Positions 34,300 through 48,310 of a stretch of 64,000 nt of DNA are shown here, piece by piece. Within the stretch, counting starts at the first letter, position 1; the number at the start of each line of letters is the position of its first letter. The stretch lies in NCBI GenBank assembly GCA_965153455.1, contig OZ234497.1, positions 13,936,302 to 14,000,301 of the forward strand. The letters are read 5' to 3'. The position numbers were made by a program, and so were the translations under genes. The notes below the pieces were generated by a model. The model had not been told where the DNA came from and ran no database searches. It saw nothing but the letters and a program-made list of their open reading frames with translations. The DNA comes from Sphagnum compactum. Its lineage: Eukaryota > Bryophyta > Sphagnopsida > Sphagnales.

Positions 34300-36230
34300 G
34301 AACACATGCCTCATTTATTAAAAAACTATCTATTGCTATAAAACAATCCTAAATCTACAAAGCTAACCATAAAAGACTAAATGGATTGAAAGGAAAAATA
34401 TAAGAAATTGAATAAGGGTCTTTGGTTAGGGCATTATGCCAAAGCCAAACTTTCATTTCACTAGAGGTTTGAGTGGCATAATCAATATTGTGTTGGGTTC
34501 AACACGACCTATACATCCTAATGTTAAAACATTATAGGCTTCACTATATGTTCATAGTCCTGGAAGACTTGAGATAAGTAATTCCACACAAAAGTTTCCT
34601 AAAAAACAATTGTGGTGGAGTAGATACCTTCTTCACAAAGATCCCAATCCACTCCAGTAATTATGTACAACATCGACAAAACAAAAATGTTAGTTTTTTC
34701 TTTTTGGGGACAAACTCTTCAATCAAGAAGATTATTTTCAAGTTCTAGGCCCACACACCTAAAAAGCCATTCTACTTTCTCATCTTTTACGATAACCTAG
34801 ACCTTTGGAAAAAAAAACCTACAAAAAGTTTAAAACTCTTTCTAATAGGTTGATGCCCACAGGTTCCGATCCAACAATCAATTTCACAAAAATCCCAAAG
34901 GTTCTATTAGAACACAAGTTCAAAATGAAATAAAAGCCCTAGCCAAAACCAAAACATTGGGTGAAGGCTAAAGAAAGTAAAACTAACTTTAATTGAAATT
35001 TTCTCCACTAATTTTTTCTTTTTTATTTGTTGCTACATGTGACTTTGATCCTACAATCCTCCCCGTTTGCCAAGCCATTGTTCCTTGACTCCTCTTCGGT
35101 CTCCTTTCAACTGTCAAATTTCTTTAATTCCTTATTTTTCACCACCCTCCAACCCCTTTTTCCCTTACTACTGGTTATGCTTCATCACATATTGATTTTA
35201 GCAAATCTCAATTGAGATTCATTTTTCCTAGGCACCTCCATTCTTGCTTTTTTTCTTGTTTTTCCTTTTTCCTAAGCCTCCACTATTGCTACACATGTTT
35301 TCATTACTCCTACCTAGACAATGACTATAATAACAACAAATATTTTTTAGTCCTTGTTCTAATGGCAACCTGGAAGATGCATATCTGGGAACCTTCAAAC
35401 TCTAACAACTAGATTTGAATAATACGAATTTTAGTAAAAAGAAGAAGTGGCATTGGAATCAAAATTTAGTTTTTAGAGAATCAAACTTTTAGAACCCCAA
35501 GAATTTGTGCAACACCTCTATAAGTTGTGCCTACAAAGTTTTGGAATGAAATGTGTTGATGATCTACATATTTGTTGAATTCAATTGTGTGTAAGAATCA
35601 ATTTGTTAATGTAATTGTTATTGTTCTAACTTATGTAGATTGAAAGAATGTTAAGTTTAGTACCAAAAGATAGAATGAAAAGATAATCAATGTATTTTAA
35701 ACTAATTATGGGAGGAAAAGTTGTGTAGGTGTATGGGAAATGGCAAAATATCATTACAACCAATACTCAAACTACAAGTGGATTAGATCACTATGTTACT
35801 TTTATTGCAATGTTGTTTTCCCAACTATCTTAGGTCACTAGTGGGCTTTTATTGAATTCATTGAGAAGTCTCTCTATCCACTTATAGATAGTTCATCTTT
35901 TATTCCTTTGTACCTATTATAAGTGGTTGAATTGTAGAACTAGAATTGAATGTCTAACCCAATAACGAAATAGTTTTTTTACCATCTACTTATAACAATT
36001 TGGGCTCATAAAAGTAAATTGAAAAAATAGTTGAAGGCTCTCATGTTGAAAAATGTTCGAAAGTTTTATTTGTGAGGTACCAAAATTAACTATATCATTC
36101 TATTGATTTGACAATGGTCTTGCATCAACAAAACTTACACCTTATTTCAACAATTGGCGTGATTCCTTGAACAGAAAGGGGGTTATGTGTGACTTTGGGC
36201 TTCTTGCATGATATGAAAGTTACTCATCTT
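34300..36230. other. AT-rich intergenic DNA
   Basis: No gene recognised. Short frames at 35027-35412 plus are Phe/Leu/Ser-rich and look spurious. Confidence 0.5.
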
Positions 36231-36473
36231 TGCATTAATTATTATAGATAAATTACAAGACTTGGAGTCTATTGTTCCACACATTTCTTTTAGTTTTCTA
36301 ATATTGTATGGTGTTGCCATAATTGTAGGGATTTAAGCATATCATGCTTATGGGCATATTATGTGTTTTGTCTATTATTTAGTGTTGGTGTGCTTATATT
36401 GTTTTTTGAACTTGGCGTTCCTTTATAATAATCTTATGGATTAGTAAAGAGACATGGATATATTTATTGAACG
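36231..36473 (+). mobile_element. Copia-type LTR, about 243 bp
   Basis: It begins TGCATTAATTATTATAGATA and ends next to the primer-binding site at 36474. The words TGTATGGTGTTG, AATTGTAGGGATTTAA, TTTGGTGTTG (TTAGTGTTGG here), GTTTTTTGAAC, GTTCCTTTATAATAATCTTA and GGATTAGTAAA recur in order at 47,003-47,216. The usual terminal CA is mutated (ends ACG). Confidence 0.7.
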
Positions 36474-36487
36474 TGGTATCAAAATGC
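36474..36487 (+). other. Retroelement primer-binding site (tRNA-iMet type)
   Basis: TGGTATCAAAATGC directly follows the LTR; the usual site is TGGTATCAGAGC. It marks the start of the internal region of a plus-strand copia element. Confidence 0.75.
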
Positions 36488-37059
36488 TAGATTCATTGGT
36501 CCTTGTGAAGATTACATAGTAGATTCGAGATAAATCAATTAAAGATTATTGTGAACAATACTTTGACAAGTATAGAAAGAAGAGTAAAACTTAGCTCCAC
36601 TTAGAGACTTGTCATGTACATAACATTCATAAAGTCATATTGTTCATAATATCTTGAGAATATGTGTAAGATGGCAAATATTCATGACATGATTTCCATA
36701 TTATTTTAATATTCCTCACAATTGAAAATTTTGAATCAATAGTCAACTAAAAGGAGAGCAAATATGGGATATCATGGCCCCATTTAGGACCACTACTCCA
36801 AGTACAACTATTTTCATAGTTCATAACACTTGGTGGCACTATCACTTCTTTCATAGTACAAAAGATTGACCAAACTAAAGTGGCCCTAGTCACCATTTGA
36901 GGCACCCAATCAAGTTGACGCCTTTCTTTTCAAGAAATCAAAAATGTTTTCCAAATGACTTTTTTAATAACTTTTGTTCAAGACAAAATATTATCAAACA
37001 TTTGTGATCTTAATGATCCAAAAGATGCATGGCCACTGTTATGAATTCAATATGAGATT

Positions 37060-40000
37060 GATGACCTTGTTTGAAGATTATAGTTTTACAGCAAACTTCA
37101 ATTCTTCAAGATTATTGAAGACAACTTGGAGTTGAAGCATATTTGAAGGATTTCAAGCACATCCTTGTTCAACTTGCTTTAATATTGGTGTAAGGATTCT
37201 TGATGAAGACCTAATGGAGATCATTTTGAATGTAAATTACCAAATTTGTATGAACCACGTATTTAGGCAATATCAAGAGTCAACAACTGTTGGAAAGGGG
37301 ACAATTAATACATATATGCAACCCTTTAGGAAAAATAACGTCATTGGAAACATTCCAACCATGTGCCAAGTAGGAAAAGAAACATGTTCAATTGTGTGAT
37401 CAAGTTCAATTGTGGCACAAATGATTGGCATGTTTAAAATATGAAGGTTTCCACCACCTTATCAAAAAAAAGATGACAACCAACATTCCAAGGCTCCCTT
37501 AATTTGGATAGAAAGTAAAAGATTGAATATTTTTAGCCATAAGCAATTAGCATAACCTATTTGAAAATTTGATGTCCAACAAAATCTAGTCCAAAAATCA
37601 CACCTAAAGAGAAATTTTATGGGATTCAAATTAGATCTCAATCATGTAAAGGTGTTTTATTACAAACTATTTATAGATATTCCAAAATGAAAAGGGAAAA
37701 GTTTCAACCATGTGCATTTGAGGGAAGTATGGATGTTATCACCCATAGTGATGGTATTTAAAATTTGATTAAGAGCAAAGATATCAAGTTTGATGAATTA
37801 TTATTAACGAGGCATTAATCAATTGAACTTGATCCTCTTCCCTCGACCATCATTAATGGACAGCTCCATGATGAGAGTTAAAATGAAGAACAAGAACCCA
37901 GGACCACAAATGATGCACAATAAGGTTGGATCTTCATAAACTATCACAATATAAGATTTAGTTTTTTAAATTCATACTAACCATCATATGCCTTCAAATT
38001 AAATTTTACCTCTAGAAGCTAAAGTAGTTTTACAACCAAAGTCAACTTAATAAACTCATTGTTTAAATAGAATGAAAGATAATGTGATGACAATCTCCCT
38101 AATGAGAAGTTTGAATTTTGCTTGATTTGGAGGTCCTTTGTTTCTACTATCACTCAAACTTGAGAATTTCAAAATTACCAAGAGGTTTCACATCAACATG
38201 ATTGAGTGTAGATAATGCAATAAGAACATTCCATAGAAAAGAGGAATGCATGGGAATTTGTTGATATACATATAGTAAATAAACATATTAAATGCTTCAA
38301 AATCAAACAAAAATTTGATGGTATGTTGGACAAACTAAAAACTTGTCACAAGAGATTGTGAACAACGAGAGGGAATCAATTCTGAAAATACTTTCACACA
38401 TGTGATTAAGTAGAATTTGATGCGATCAATTGTGACACTAGTAGCCCACAGCAAGTGGCATGGGATATGTTTCATTTTGACATGAAGACAAAATTGGTAA
38501 ATGGGGTCCTTGAAGAGGAGGTTTTCATGATTCAACTTGAAGGGTTTGTGAAAGAAGGAGATGATCAAATCTATAGTATGCAAGTTTTTTAAAGCATTGT
38601 ATGGTCTTCTTTAGGTTCCAAAATTAAACTAGGTACATTAAAATAGATTCATTTTCAAGGATCAAGGGTGGAAGTAAAATGATGGGGATTGCAATCAATT
38701 ATATTAAAATATATGTTTGTTTTGTTTGTGATTACACCTTAACCCCCCAAATTGTGGGGACCCTTGTTGCGCTTTTGGTCTTATTGGAAAGCCTTCAATG
38801 AAGTGGTGTGCATGGTGATCATGATTTTGCAATTTTTGAACCCATGTAGCAAAATTTATTGAATTTAGAGTGATTTTGTATTGGAAATTAGTTAAGATTT
38901 ACAAAAACGGTCTTTTCAACAAATCAATGCCTCTCCATCATATTGGCCTTTTTATTTACACTTTCACATCCCAAAGTTTAACACTTGGGCTTATGAACTT
39001 AAGTTCACACTTGAGCCAATAAGATTTTTCACAATTGTTTTTTTTTTTCAAAAAATGTCTTTTAGAACCTTGAAGAGGTTTTTAAAAAAGTTATATCCCT
39101 TAGAGCCTTGAAGATGATCTCATTTAGGCCAACAACACAATGATGTGCATGGTGGTCATTTTGCAACTTTTGAAGCAACAAAACAAAAATTATGGAATTT
39201 GTAATGACTTTTGTCATTGGAAAATAATTTTAAATCACATAAATAGTTTTTTCAACCAATCACTACCTTTTCACCAAATTGGCCCTTTTGTCTCCCCTTT
39301 CACTTTCCAACCCCTAACACTTTGGCCAATAAGTGGTCCTATTCACACTTGCTTCAAATTAAATGGCCAATAACACTTGAGGCATCAATGATTCTTCTTT
39401 ATATTGGCCCTTTAGCTTGGCCTTTCACATCACACATGGAATTTCCCATTGGCCATTCTACTTGCCCTTCCATGTAACAAAATTATAAAAATGGTTTTTC
39501 CACAATCGGGGTTTTTTGGAAAGTCATGTGTCTTAAAGACTTGAAAAGGATTTATAAAAAGTTGTATCCCTTATAGCCTCAAAGATGATTTCATTTCGGC
39601 TAACAACACAAGGGCACATTAGCTTATACCATATCATAGATGGTCTTCACGTTTTCATTTTGGTATTTTAAGTTGATGATCTTTGAATCATAAGGCATGA
39701 CAAAGTCAAGATTTAGTGGTTTAAATCCCAATGAAAAGCTATATTGATATGACAAACTAAGCAAAATAAATTGTTATTTTGTAGTTGAGTTTCTTAATGT
39801 TGAATGGGGGAATTGGTTCAAAAGCACTTTGTGGGGAACATTGAGACACTTTAGTAGGGAAGGTTACACATATATAGTTGTGCTTCTATGAAAAGATTTT
39901 TTGTTTTGGACTTGAACTTGATTTAAAACATACTGAACTTACTATGTATTAGTAGAATTCGGGTTTGATAGTCTACCCATTGAACACATGCCTATATATT

Positions 40001-40560
40001 GTCTTTGTTGAAAGCATATGGTGAGTAAGTACATGAATGAATTAAGGAAAACTCACCTCAATGCATCAAAACATATTTTTCAATACTTAAAGGAATACAA
40101 GAGGGGGATTCAAATGTTTTGAGCGAATTCGTAAACTTTAATTGGGAGGGGATGTGGAAAGGAAGAAATTTCAACCACTAGATCATTATTTCAACTTGGA
40201 AAAGATCCAATCACTTGGAATTTGCAATGACAATCAACTAGTTTATCATTTAGTAACGTTCGATAATATTGTGCTTTTAGTGATGGAGGAAAGCAAACAT
40301 GGTTACAATTGGGTGAGATTGGAATGGTATAAAACAACACTATAAGGTTATATTGTGACAATAAAAATTGCTTCAAAATTATTCAAAATCCCATATTTCA
40401 GCTAGAATGAAACACATAAAAGTACATTATCATTTCAGTCATGAAAAAATACTATCTAGAGAAATTGATTTAGAGCATGTGCTATTCAAGTCTAATTAGT
40501 AGAGTTTTTCACAAATCCTTTGGGAAAAACACAATTTTTTTTAAAAAAAGAGGACATGGG
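37060..40560 (+). pseudogene. Ty1/copia polyprotein relic (gag/integrase/RT/RNase H fragments)
   Basis: Fragments appear in the right order with many stops and frame changes. At 37.6-37.8 kb is an integrase C-terminal-like region ending KSKDIKFDE. At 38.47-38.67 kb is RT: FHFDMKTKLVNGVLEEEVFM and on to LEGFVKEGDDQ, matching the copia 'MDVKTAFLNGELEEEVYM.QPEGF' block, then KALYGLL in a shifted frame. At 40.35-40.53 kb is RNase H: YCDNKNCFKIIQNPIF, then KHIKVHYHF in another frame, then FTNPLGK. A 0.9-kb segment between RT and RNase H is occupied by a tandem duplication (38.8-39.6 kb). No intact product is possible. Confidence 0.8.
38795..39612 (+). repeat. Imperfect tandem duplication, two units of about 340 and 470 bp
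   Basis: Unit 1 (38,795-39,136) and unit 2 (39,139-39,612) both begin with ATGATGTGCATGGTGGTCA-like sequence. They share TTGCAACTTTTGAA, TTTTTCAACCAATCA, CATATTGGCCTTTTT and AAAAGTTATATCCCTTAGAGC, and end GATGATTTCATTTCGGC.AACAACACA. The insertion separates the RT and RNase H parts of the copia relic. Confidence 0.8.
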
Positions 40561-40599
40561 CATGTGTAGTTTCAAGGATGTGTAAACATGTGCTTCTAG

Positions 40600-43500
40600 T
40601 TCCTTGTTCATAACATAGTAAGCTTTTGCATCTAGGTTCAAATTGGGCAAAAAGGGTTACCCTGGGAGATAACCATTGTTTAATTTTCATTATGCAAGTG
40701 GTAACTTAAGTTGATGTTGAAATTTCTGGATGAACTTGTATAATTCAATATATCCTAATGCAATATGGAAACATTCTACTGACAATGAAAATCAAAATTA
40801 ATTTAGGTGAACTAAGTATAAGGTCCAATAATGGTTGTCACTATGACAATTCTAGATGGACACCATTTCTATTGAATGTAATGAAACAATGTCTTTTGTG
40901 ATTTTTATGTCTTTTTGTTTCAATTTTATATAAGATGATTTAGTGTTTTACACTTTAAATATATTTGGAAATTTTTTCCCCCTTGTCTTGGTTCAAAAGG
41001 AAAATTTATTACATGTTACACATTGCACCATATCATTATTACTTTTTGGTTAAAATTTATTTATATCAAGGTTATTTCAACATTTGATATCATCGAAATA
41101 TGAAGGTGTGTTGTTTAGTTAGGCTTCATGTGGATATGTTGATGGGCATAAACATGGTAAAGTAAACAACTAAATCTCCTTGGCAGTCTACTTGACAAGT
41201 AGAAAGAAATTAACAACAAAATCCATCATAAACCATTTGTACGTAGAATATTTTTACTTGAATGATCAAGGACAAAATAGTTTTTCACTATTGTGCATTA
41301 ACTTTCAAATTCCACATTGTAAAAATAGGTTGAAAGTAGATTTAAAAAAATACAAGTAGATTTTGTAATTTATTTTTCATCTACTTTTTGCATTATGGAC
41401 TTTTGTAAAGTACGTGGTAAGTAGGTTTTTAACAAATAAAAAGTAGAATACTTTTTTAATGTGGACCTTAAAAATACAATGATCTTTATATCCTTACTTG
41501 GTATTGATATGTTTCATTGAATTAGATGTCTTGAGGATTGCCCAATCACAAATTTATCGTGTAGTAAATGCGGATGCTTTTTGCTTACTTTTAGAATTTA
41601 TTTATTCTTAATCTTTTGGAAGTAGATTCTTACAAATGTAGTAGAAGGCACCAAGGGTATTCTATCATATTTCCATCCATTTCAATGTTACTTTAATTGC
41701 ATTTATATGCATGACACATGACAAAAATGGATACATGTATACTTCACCATGTTTATACCCTAACATTATTCAAGAAATTGTTAAAAAATGGGTAGATGAC
41801 AGTGTAAAAGGTGAGAATGGAAAAATGCATTTGTATTTAACATGTGGAAACAACCATGATGGAGTCATTTTTGATACTATTCATGGTACTCAATCCCATC
41901 TTTATTTCTCCCAACTCGTTTTTTTTGTTTCATAAATCATGAATTGTACAAATTTGTGTGGGTTGTATGTATAAAAGGTAGTAGGGAACAAATGTGAAAG
42001 CATGTAATAAATTTGGTAATGATATAATGAAAATGTGTTTTGAAGACAAAATAAGAATGAAGGTTGATCATAAAATTAAAGATATTATAAAGGCATTTTT
42101 ATCATGTAGATTGTACTTTATGATGGAGAAATTTTTATCATGAAATTTTTATATTTGGGCATGCACTTTCTTTTGCCCTTATTTTGGTTTGCATTCGCTC
42201 AAAACATTACATAATAAATGATGTTCACCTCATTATGCATGTATTATGTGAAACAAAACAATTGAAATAATTAGCACGAACCAAAAATGGAAGGATATAA
42301 TATTCTTTTCAATGTTCTTCTTGATTTAATTTTTTTTGGTTAAAAAATATTATGATGTGCATTTTGATTTGAAATTGTTTTATGTATCACATCATTACTA
42401 TATAACACAAGCCATATATCAAACCACTTATACCTTGATTTAAACTGCTTTGAGTGATATGGGTATTTATTTTTCAAAAAAGAAAAAAAAACCTTAACAC
42501 TTAAAAGTTAAACCTTATACTTAATTTAATTAAACAAAATGAAAATCCAATGATACAAAAGAAGAATAATCAAATGGTTCTCAAGAAGTGTATTTGCAAA
42601 TAATATTAATTTTGAAATTCACATTTGACATTTTTTTTGTCATATAAAAACAAATTTTAGCAAAATTGAATAAGAATTTATGAGTGTTTATAAGAAATTA
42701 TACATGTAGAATGTTATTTGATCATTGTTATAGAATTGTGTACATAATATGAATAAATGAACTAAAATAATTTGCATGTCTTTTGACAAAATCAAAGGTC
42801 ACTAGGAATCTATTGGGATAATGACATGTTTGCCAATCCAAATTTTTGTATAATAAATATATAAAAACACCTTTACATGAATCTTCTATTAAATAAAAAT
42901 GATCCTTCTATGTTTTCATGATGGATCAATTTTGTGATTTTTAAATTTTTTTGGAGATTCATTAGTTAAAAATTTAGTTTGGAACATCATTAATTATATG
43001 GGCAAATGACCAACATTCTCCATGTTACAATTGATTGATGATAAATCCTAACAAACTTACGATATATAAAAATTGGTGGATTTTTTTTACATGAATCTAA
43101 ATCCTTACAACTTATGGAAACTTGTTGAATTGTGATTTACATCATAAAAAAGGATAGATGATGAAGGTGCTTCCATAAAACAAGCATAATTAAACAAGAT
43201 AAAATGATTCATATGTTTTTTCAAGCTCATTTGGTGATTTTCATCCCTAATGCAAATATGACATAATAGAAGAAAACAATCCATCTTTGTTTATTGTGTA
43301 GTTTCTTGTACATGGATGACATTTCTATATTTGACTTATTACCATAGCATCTTGGTATCTTTGATATTAATTATATTGTTAAAATAAATAAATGTGATCA
43401 ACAAATATTCTTTTCACATTAAAAAAATTTGTGAAAAAAATACATGGCCTTTTGGAATATTTTTAAATATTTTATTCTTGACATCAAAATTTCAAATTTC

Positions 43501-46500
43501 ATTAATTATTTTATAAACATGTGTTGAATCTACCCTTGTATTACAATATCCAAATGTATTTAACCAATCTTGAAAATCTATAAATCTACTAAACCATGTG
43601 TGTTTTTTACACCCTTGCATGAATATGTTGTAGGGGTTGCAACTTTATCTCAATGTTTGTCATTAATTGAATTAAATGCATGGGAGAATGAATGGTTTTT
43701 CCCCATAAAAGTTTTATAAAAAAAAGTGGCAAAAAAAAAGAAAAAAGAAAAAAAAGTGATTCAATTTGTGGCCAATACACCAGTGTTTGCAAATTGGTGC
43801 AAATTGAGATGGGAAAGACTTTTTAAAAATACCACCCAAGTTTATCACAACAATTCTAATTTTTAAATTGTAATTTTTTTTTTCATTTTTTATGTAGTTG
43901 AAATATGTTCAAAGTTTGGCTCTTAGTTTCAAATTTTACATTTCCAAAGATTTAATATTTTGGTTTAATCAATAACATGTTAATCATAAATCACATGTCT
44001 TTCAACCTTCTATCACTATGTATCACACCAAGGTCTTGAAAACCTTGAAATTTTTTTTTGCATGTTAGTATTTAGGAGTGCATGATTCACAATCAAGTGC
44101 AAATTTGTGAACTTCATATTTTATTCAACAACTAAATTTTAAAGTTGAATGACCTACAAAATAATACATTATCTATGTTTTGAGACATCAATCTACAATT
44201 ATAATCAAAATTCTTGACCTACACATTATGATTGCAAATTGTAAAAATCCCAAATTTCAACATTTGGTTTCATATGTAAAGGACATGTTTTGGTGTATGT
44301 TAATCCACATTATATATCCATAAATTCCTTAATGGATTAGATATTGTTTAATTTTCATAATGTTCAAAACTCCAACAAGTGGTAACAATTAATTGTTTAA
44401 CATTATGGTAGCTTTTGGTTTGTATTGAAAATAAAAAATTACAAATAAATTATACAAAATTCCATCATAATTACAAATTTACAACCAAGCTATTAAATTG
44501 TGTGTGTATATATATATATACATGTTAATTTCAATTTAATAATGGTTGTAATCAAAATTAATAATAGTACAATGAATTCACATTTATCATATTTTATTAA
44601 TAAATCAAATAAAAAACATTGTTATTGTAAAAACCAATTTAAATGTTTTGCAATGGTTAGTGGACACATTTTAATCTAAATTAGAAAAAAATTAAAATTA
44701 ACTATTTATCAAAACATCCTGTCAAAATAGACAAAATTTTACATTATTTTTATCAATGTTATGTTTATGAAATTAATTGGACTTAACTAATTCTAAACAT
44801 CAAATCCATTGATATAGTAGGAATGACACCTAACAATTTAATATCACCTACACACTTGATTTGGGATGGACATTTTATTTTGCTCTTTCTAACCACCCTC
44901 TTTTTGGAATCAATAAACAATTTTCTTCCTTTCTAATTATTTTTATCTTTTCCAATTAATTGAAAATATTTTCTCTTTGAACTTCAATTACTTTTGGAAT
45001 TAAAGAAAGACCACCTCCCCACTTTTCAAATACCTATGAAAATAAAATATGTTATTTCATGTTAACCTAAGGTAATTTCATGTAAACTTTCTCATCATTC
45101 AACTTTGAAGTGTGTGTTTAACATCCCACACCCATAAAATCACAAACCTTTATTGATTGGTAATTAAAGTGCTAAATAGGAACCCATTTTGCAAATAGCA
45201 AAAGGGTGAAGGTCATTAGTCCCATATAAGAAAAATATTAAAGGATGGGGTGGGAGTTAATTGAAGTTTTGTTAATTAACATCAATAAAGGGGAAGGGTT
45301 TGGGATAAATGTCACTTGGTAGGGTAAGACAAGGGTTGGAGGTGGTATGTTGTCTAGACTAGGATATGATAAGGTCTCCTTATTTTGTCCCTAGAATTGG
45401 ACAATGGTTGTGTGAAGAATAGGACCTAGAGAAGATATGTTCCTTGGATGTTTTTTTGTACTAAGGCTTAAGTTAACAATAGGTAGTTCTTTTTTGAATT
45501 TGGGCAAAGCTTTGACTAAAGTTTAGTACAATGTGATTTCTATGGCACATTTCTTGTGGTTGTTATTCATTAGCAAATAGTTTTTAGGGTGAGCTTCTAT
45601 GATGGAACTTGGGAAGGAAGTTGGTGCATCATGATGAGTATGCAAGGGGGTGAAATAGTTGCTACCCATGATAAGGTGGTTTGGGCTAAACATAGAAGAA
45701 ATATTGTAAGAATTGAAAGCTAAAACATCATAAGCAAACAAATAGGGGTTTTGAATGTGGTGACTTAGAGGTCATTCATGAGGAGGCAAATGTTAAGGGC
45801 AGAAATGGAGGATGATGGGAGGGTAGTCAATTAATTCAACCATATTATGTAGGAAATATAGGTAGTGAAAGGATAGAAAAGGAGGAGGAAGAAAGGTTGG
45901 GACCTCTTAAACATTTTGGGGTTTCCCTTTCGAACACATGGAGGTATATATCGTGTGTCTTGAAGAACCCATGATGTTTTCACAAGAAATAAAGGCGTAT
46001 TCACTAGGAGTTGAGGAAATAGTGTGAACAAAGGAGGATGAACTTGGTAACCTAGATTTAGAAATGCTAGAAGGAGTACAAGTAGAAATTGAAGACTTGG
46101 ACTATTTGCAAACTTGTGTAACCTTTCCATTGTGCAATGAATTGGGTTATTGATTTACATATGCTTTTCCATTCTAACTAATTGCATAAAATTGTGTTGG
46201 TGATTGTTTAAAGGGGTAATGAAATGGGTATCATTTTGAGATAATATTCCTTAATTAGCCAATAGCCATTCTTGTAAAAGGGGGTAAGGAGATGCTTTAG
46301 GTTATTATTGTTGATTTGTGTGTGAGGTGGGTGCAAGGTGGATAGGAGGTGAATCTAAATTAGGGAGGGAAGAGCCATAGCCATAGTTGTGTAAGAAGAG
46401 TTCCCCACACCCAACTATCCATTGGCTTGCAATTGTTAATTTATGTGGATTAGAAATAAGGATTAAAGTGGAAGAAGGGATTTTTCGGATAAGGTTGTTG

Positions 46501-47002
46501 TCATGCCAGTAGTAAAGAAGTAGGTTTCAAGGTTTATTTTAGTGTTTGTGCCATTGTGAAGGGGTTGAAGTTTGTCATGAATAAATGAACTATTTAAACC
46601 CATAGTGGACATGATAGTAGGTTGAAAAATTTAAGATTAGGTTTTTGTTAGGCCAACCACCTAGATATTCTCTAAGCAATGGAAGAATAACCCAATTTAA
46701 GGAGATGTTTATGACCATGGATTAATGGTGTTAGGTAACTAATCATCTTTCTTTCCATAATCATTAGTTTTTTAATATATTAATATTTTGACCATATGTC
46801 AAGTGATCGTCATTGGTAGTGCAAAGTAGTGTGGAGCCCAAATTTGAATAAATTTGAAATGGATCTAATGAATATGGAATACCCAAAAACATTTTTATAA
46901 CAATATAAATAATATTCTTTGTTACTTAAAGAACTTAAAATTATTTGAAAATGACATTCTTATGGGAAAACTTTTATGTATACCTTTACATAAAATAATA
47001 GT
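40600..47002. other. AT-rich DNA between copia relic and distal LTR copy
   Basis: No gene is recognised. At about 41,146-41,690 there is a sequence related to the 3-kb inverted-repeat element (GGGCATAAACATGGTAAAGT at the left; AATAGGTTGAAAGTAGATTT inside), without a visible right end. Between 45,280 and 46,640 the plus strand is G/purine-rich, and the minus strand reads Pro/Ser/Leu-rich frames of up to 99 residues, possibly another decayed element. Confidence 0.5.
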
Positions 47003-47216
47003 TGCATTAATTATTATAGATAATTGTTGTATCTTTTCTAATAATGTATGGTGTTGTTGTAATTATAAGGATTTAAAACTTATCTTCTTTATGGGTAGAT
47101 TCTAAGAACTTCTTTTGATATTTGGTGTTGATGCATTTTTCTTGTTTTGTAAACTAAGAGTTCATTTGTAATAATCTTAGGGATCAATAAATTGACCTCA
47201 GTGCATTCTTTCAACA
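47003..47216 (+). mobile_element. LTR-like copy matching 36,231-36,473
   Basis: It begins TGCATTAATTATTATAGATA, like the left LTR, and shares TAATGTATGGTGTTG, TAATTATAAGGATTTAA, TTTGGTGTTGATGC, GTTCATTTGTAATAATCTTA and GGGATCAATAAA. It ends CTTTCAACA. Either it is the 3' LTR of a copia element expanded to about 11 kb, or a solo LTR of a second copy. Confidence 0.65.
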
Positions 47217-47525
47217 TTCCATTTTTTGCTAACCTCATAAAGACATGTCCTAAAAGGTTAGCCACCCTTGGGAAAAGCCATATGTTACTTTGTGGTGCGT
47301 GTTTTGGAAGTTTGTTATAAAATTTGCCCCAATGTTATTTGAGTGACATGTCTTTAAAACATGGACAATAATTAAGGACCATGGAAATACAAATGGGCTA
47401 TCAAAACGTTTGAAACTCAATGTGAAGCCAAAACCTTGTTTCAAACTAATTTGGCATGTTATAGATCTAGGTTTCAAATTTATTATATATATATATATAT
47501 ATATCCCCATCCAAGTCTTGAGGTG

Positions 47526-48310
47526 TCACATTTTGATATTTTGAAGTTCACAGGTCTTATTTCTACCCCAAGTTTTGAAGATTCAAAATTGAGTTTCTTG
47601 TTTATTTGATTTGCTTGTTAGTTTTACTTATTTTTTCTTACTTGTTTAAAAAAAAACTTCATTTTATTTTCCTTGTTTATTGGTCTTCTTGCTTGTTATA
47701 TTTGCTCATTTAGTGTTTTTTCCCTTATATAGTTGTGTGTGTGTGTGTGTGTGTATTTGTTGATCAAGTTATTAATTTTTTTGTAATTTGTAATTTTTTT
47801 ATTTTCTTGTTAGTTTTTGTTGCATGTAAAATTCCTTGTTTTTTCATTATTTGCTTCTTGTTAGTTATTGGCTTGATTGTTTTAAGTATTTCAAATTGTT
47901 ACCTTTAGATGAATTTCATTACTTGGTTGTTTATTTTGTGGCTCTTGATCGATTGTTGGTATATGGTTCAAGTCCTTGCAAGTTGTGATCTATTATATTC
48001 AATTAATTAAGTATAATTTTTCCATGTTTCAAAAAACATTTTAAATTTCAAAAGGATTTAAACATGTTTAAATTTTGGAAGCTTTAGAATGTTAATTCAA
48101 AAGTTGAGTTGCCCTTGATTTGTAAAGATAAGTTGTGAAATGTTTCAAAAGTTTAGGATTTCCCATGTTTTAAAAAGTTCCTCACTTATAATTTTTTCTT
48201 ATTTTGAATGAAATTTGGCAGTCAAAACATATTTCAATTGGATGATCTTTGTATCTTTGGAAAATTTTCAATGATTTTAAGAAAAAGGTAGCCTTACATA
48301 ACGACAATAA
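47526..48310 (+). repeat. Left outer arm of a ~5-kb imperfect palindrome
   Basis: Read forward it matches the minus strand of 51,865-52,547 throughout. Shared words include TTCAAAATTGAGTTTCTTGT, GGTTCAAGTCCTTGC, TCAAAACATATTTCAATTGG (TCAAAACATGTTTCAATTAA in the partner), ATGATCTTTGTA and TTTCAATGATTT. It contains a (TG)n run at 47,735-47,754 and many CTTGTT/GCTTGTT words. Confidence 0.8.

Noticed and set aside
47950-47990. GGTTCAAGTCC resembling a tRNA B box
   Set aside because: No acceptor stem, A box or cloverleaf can be formed around it; it is part of the palindrome arm, where the partner has the same word.
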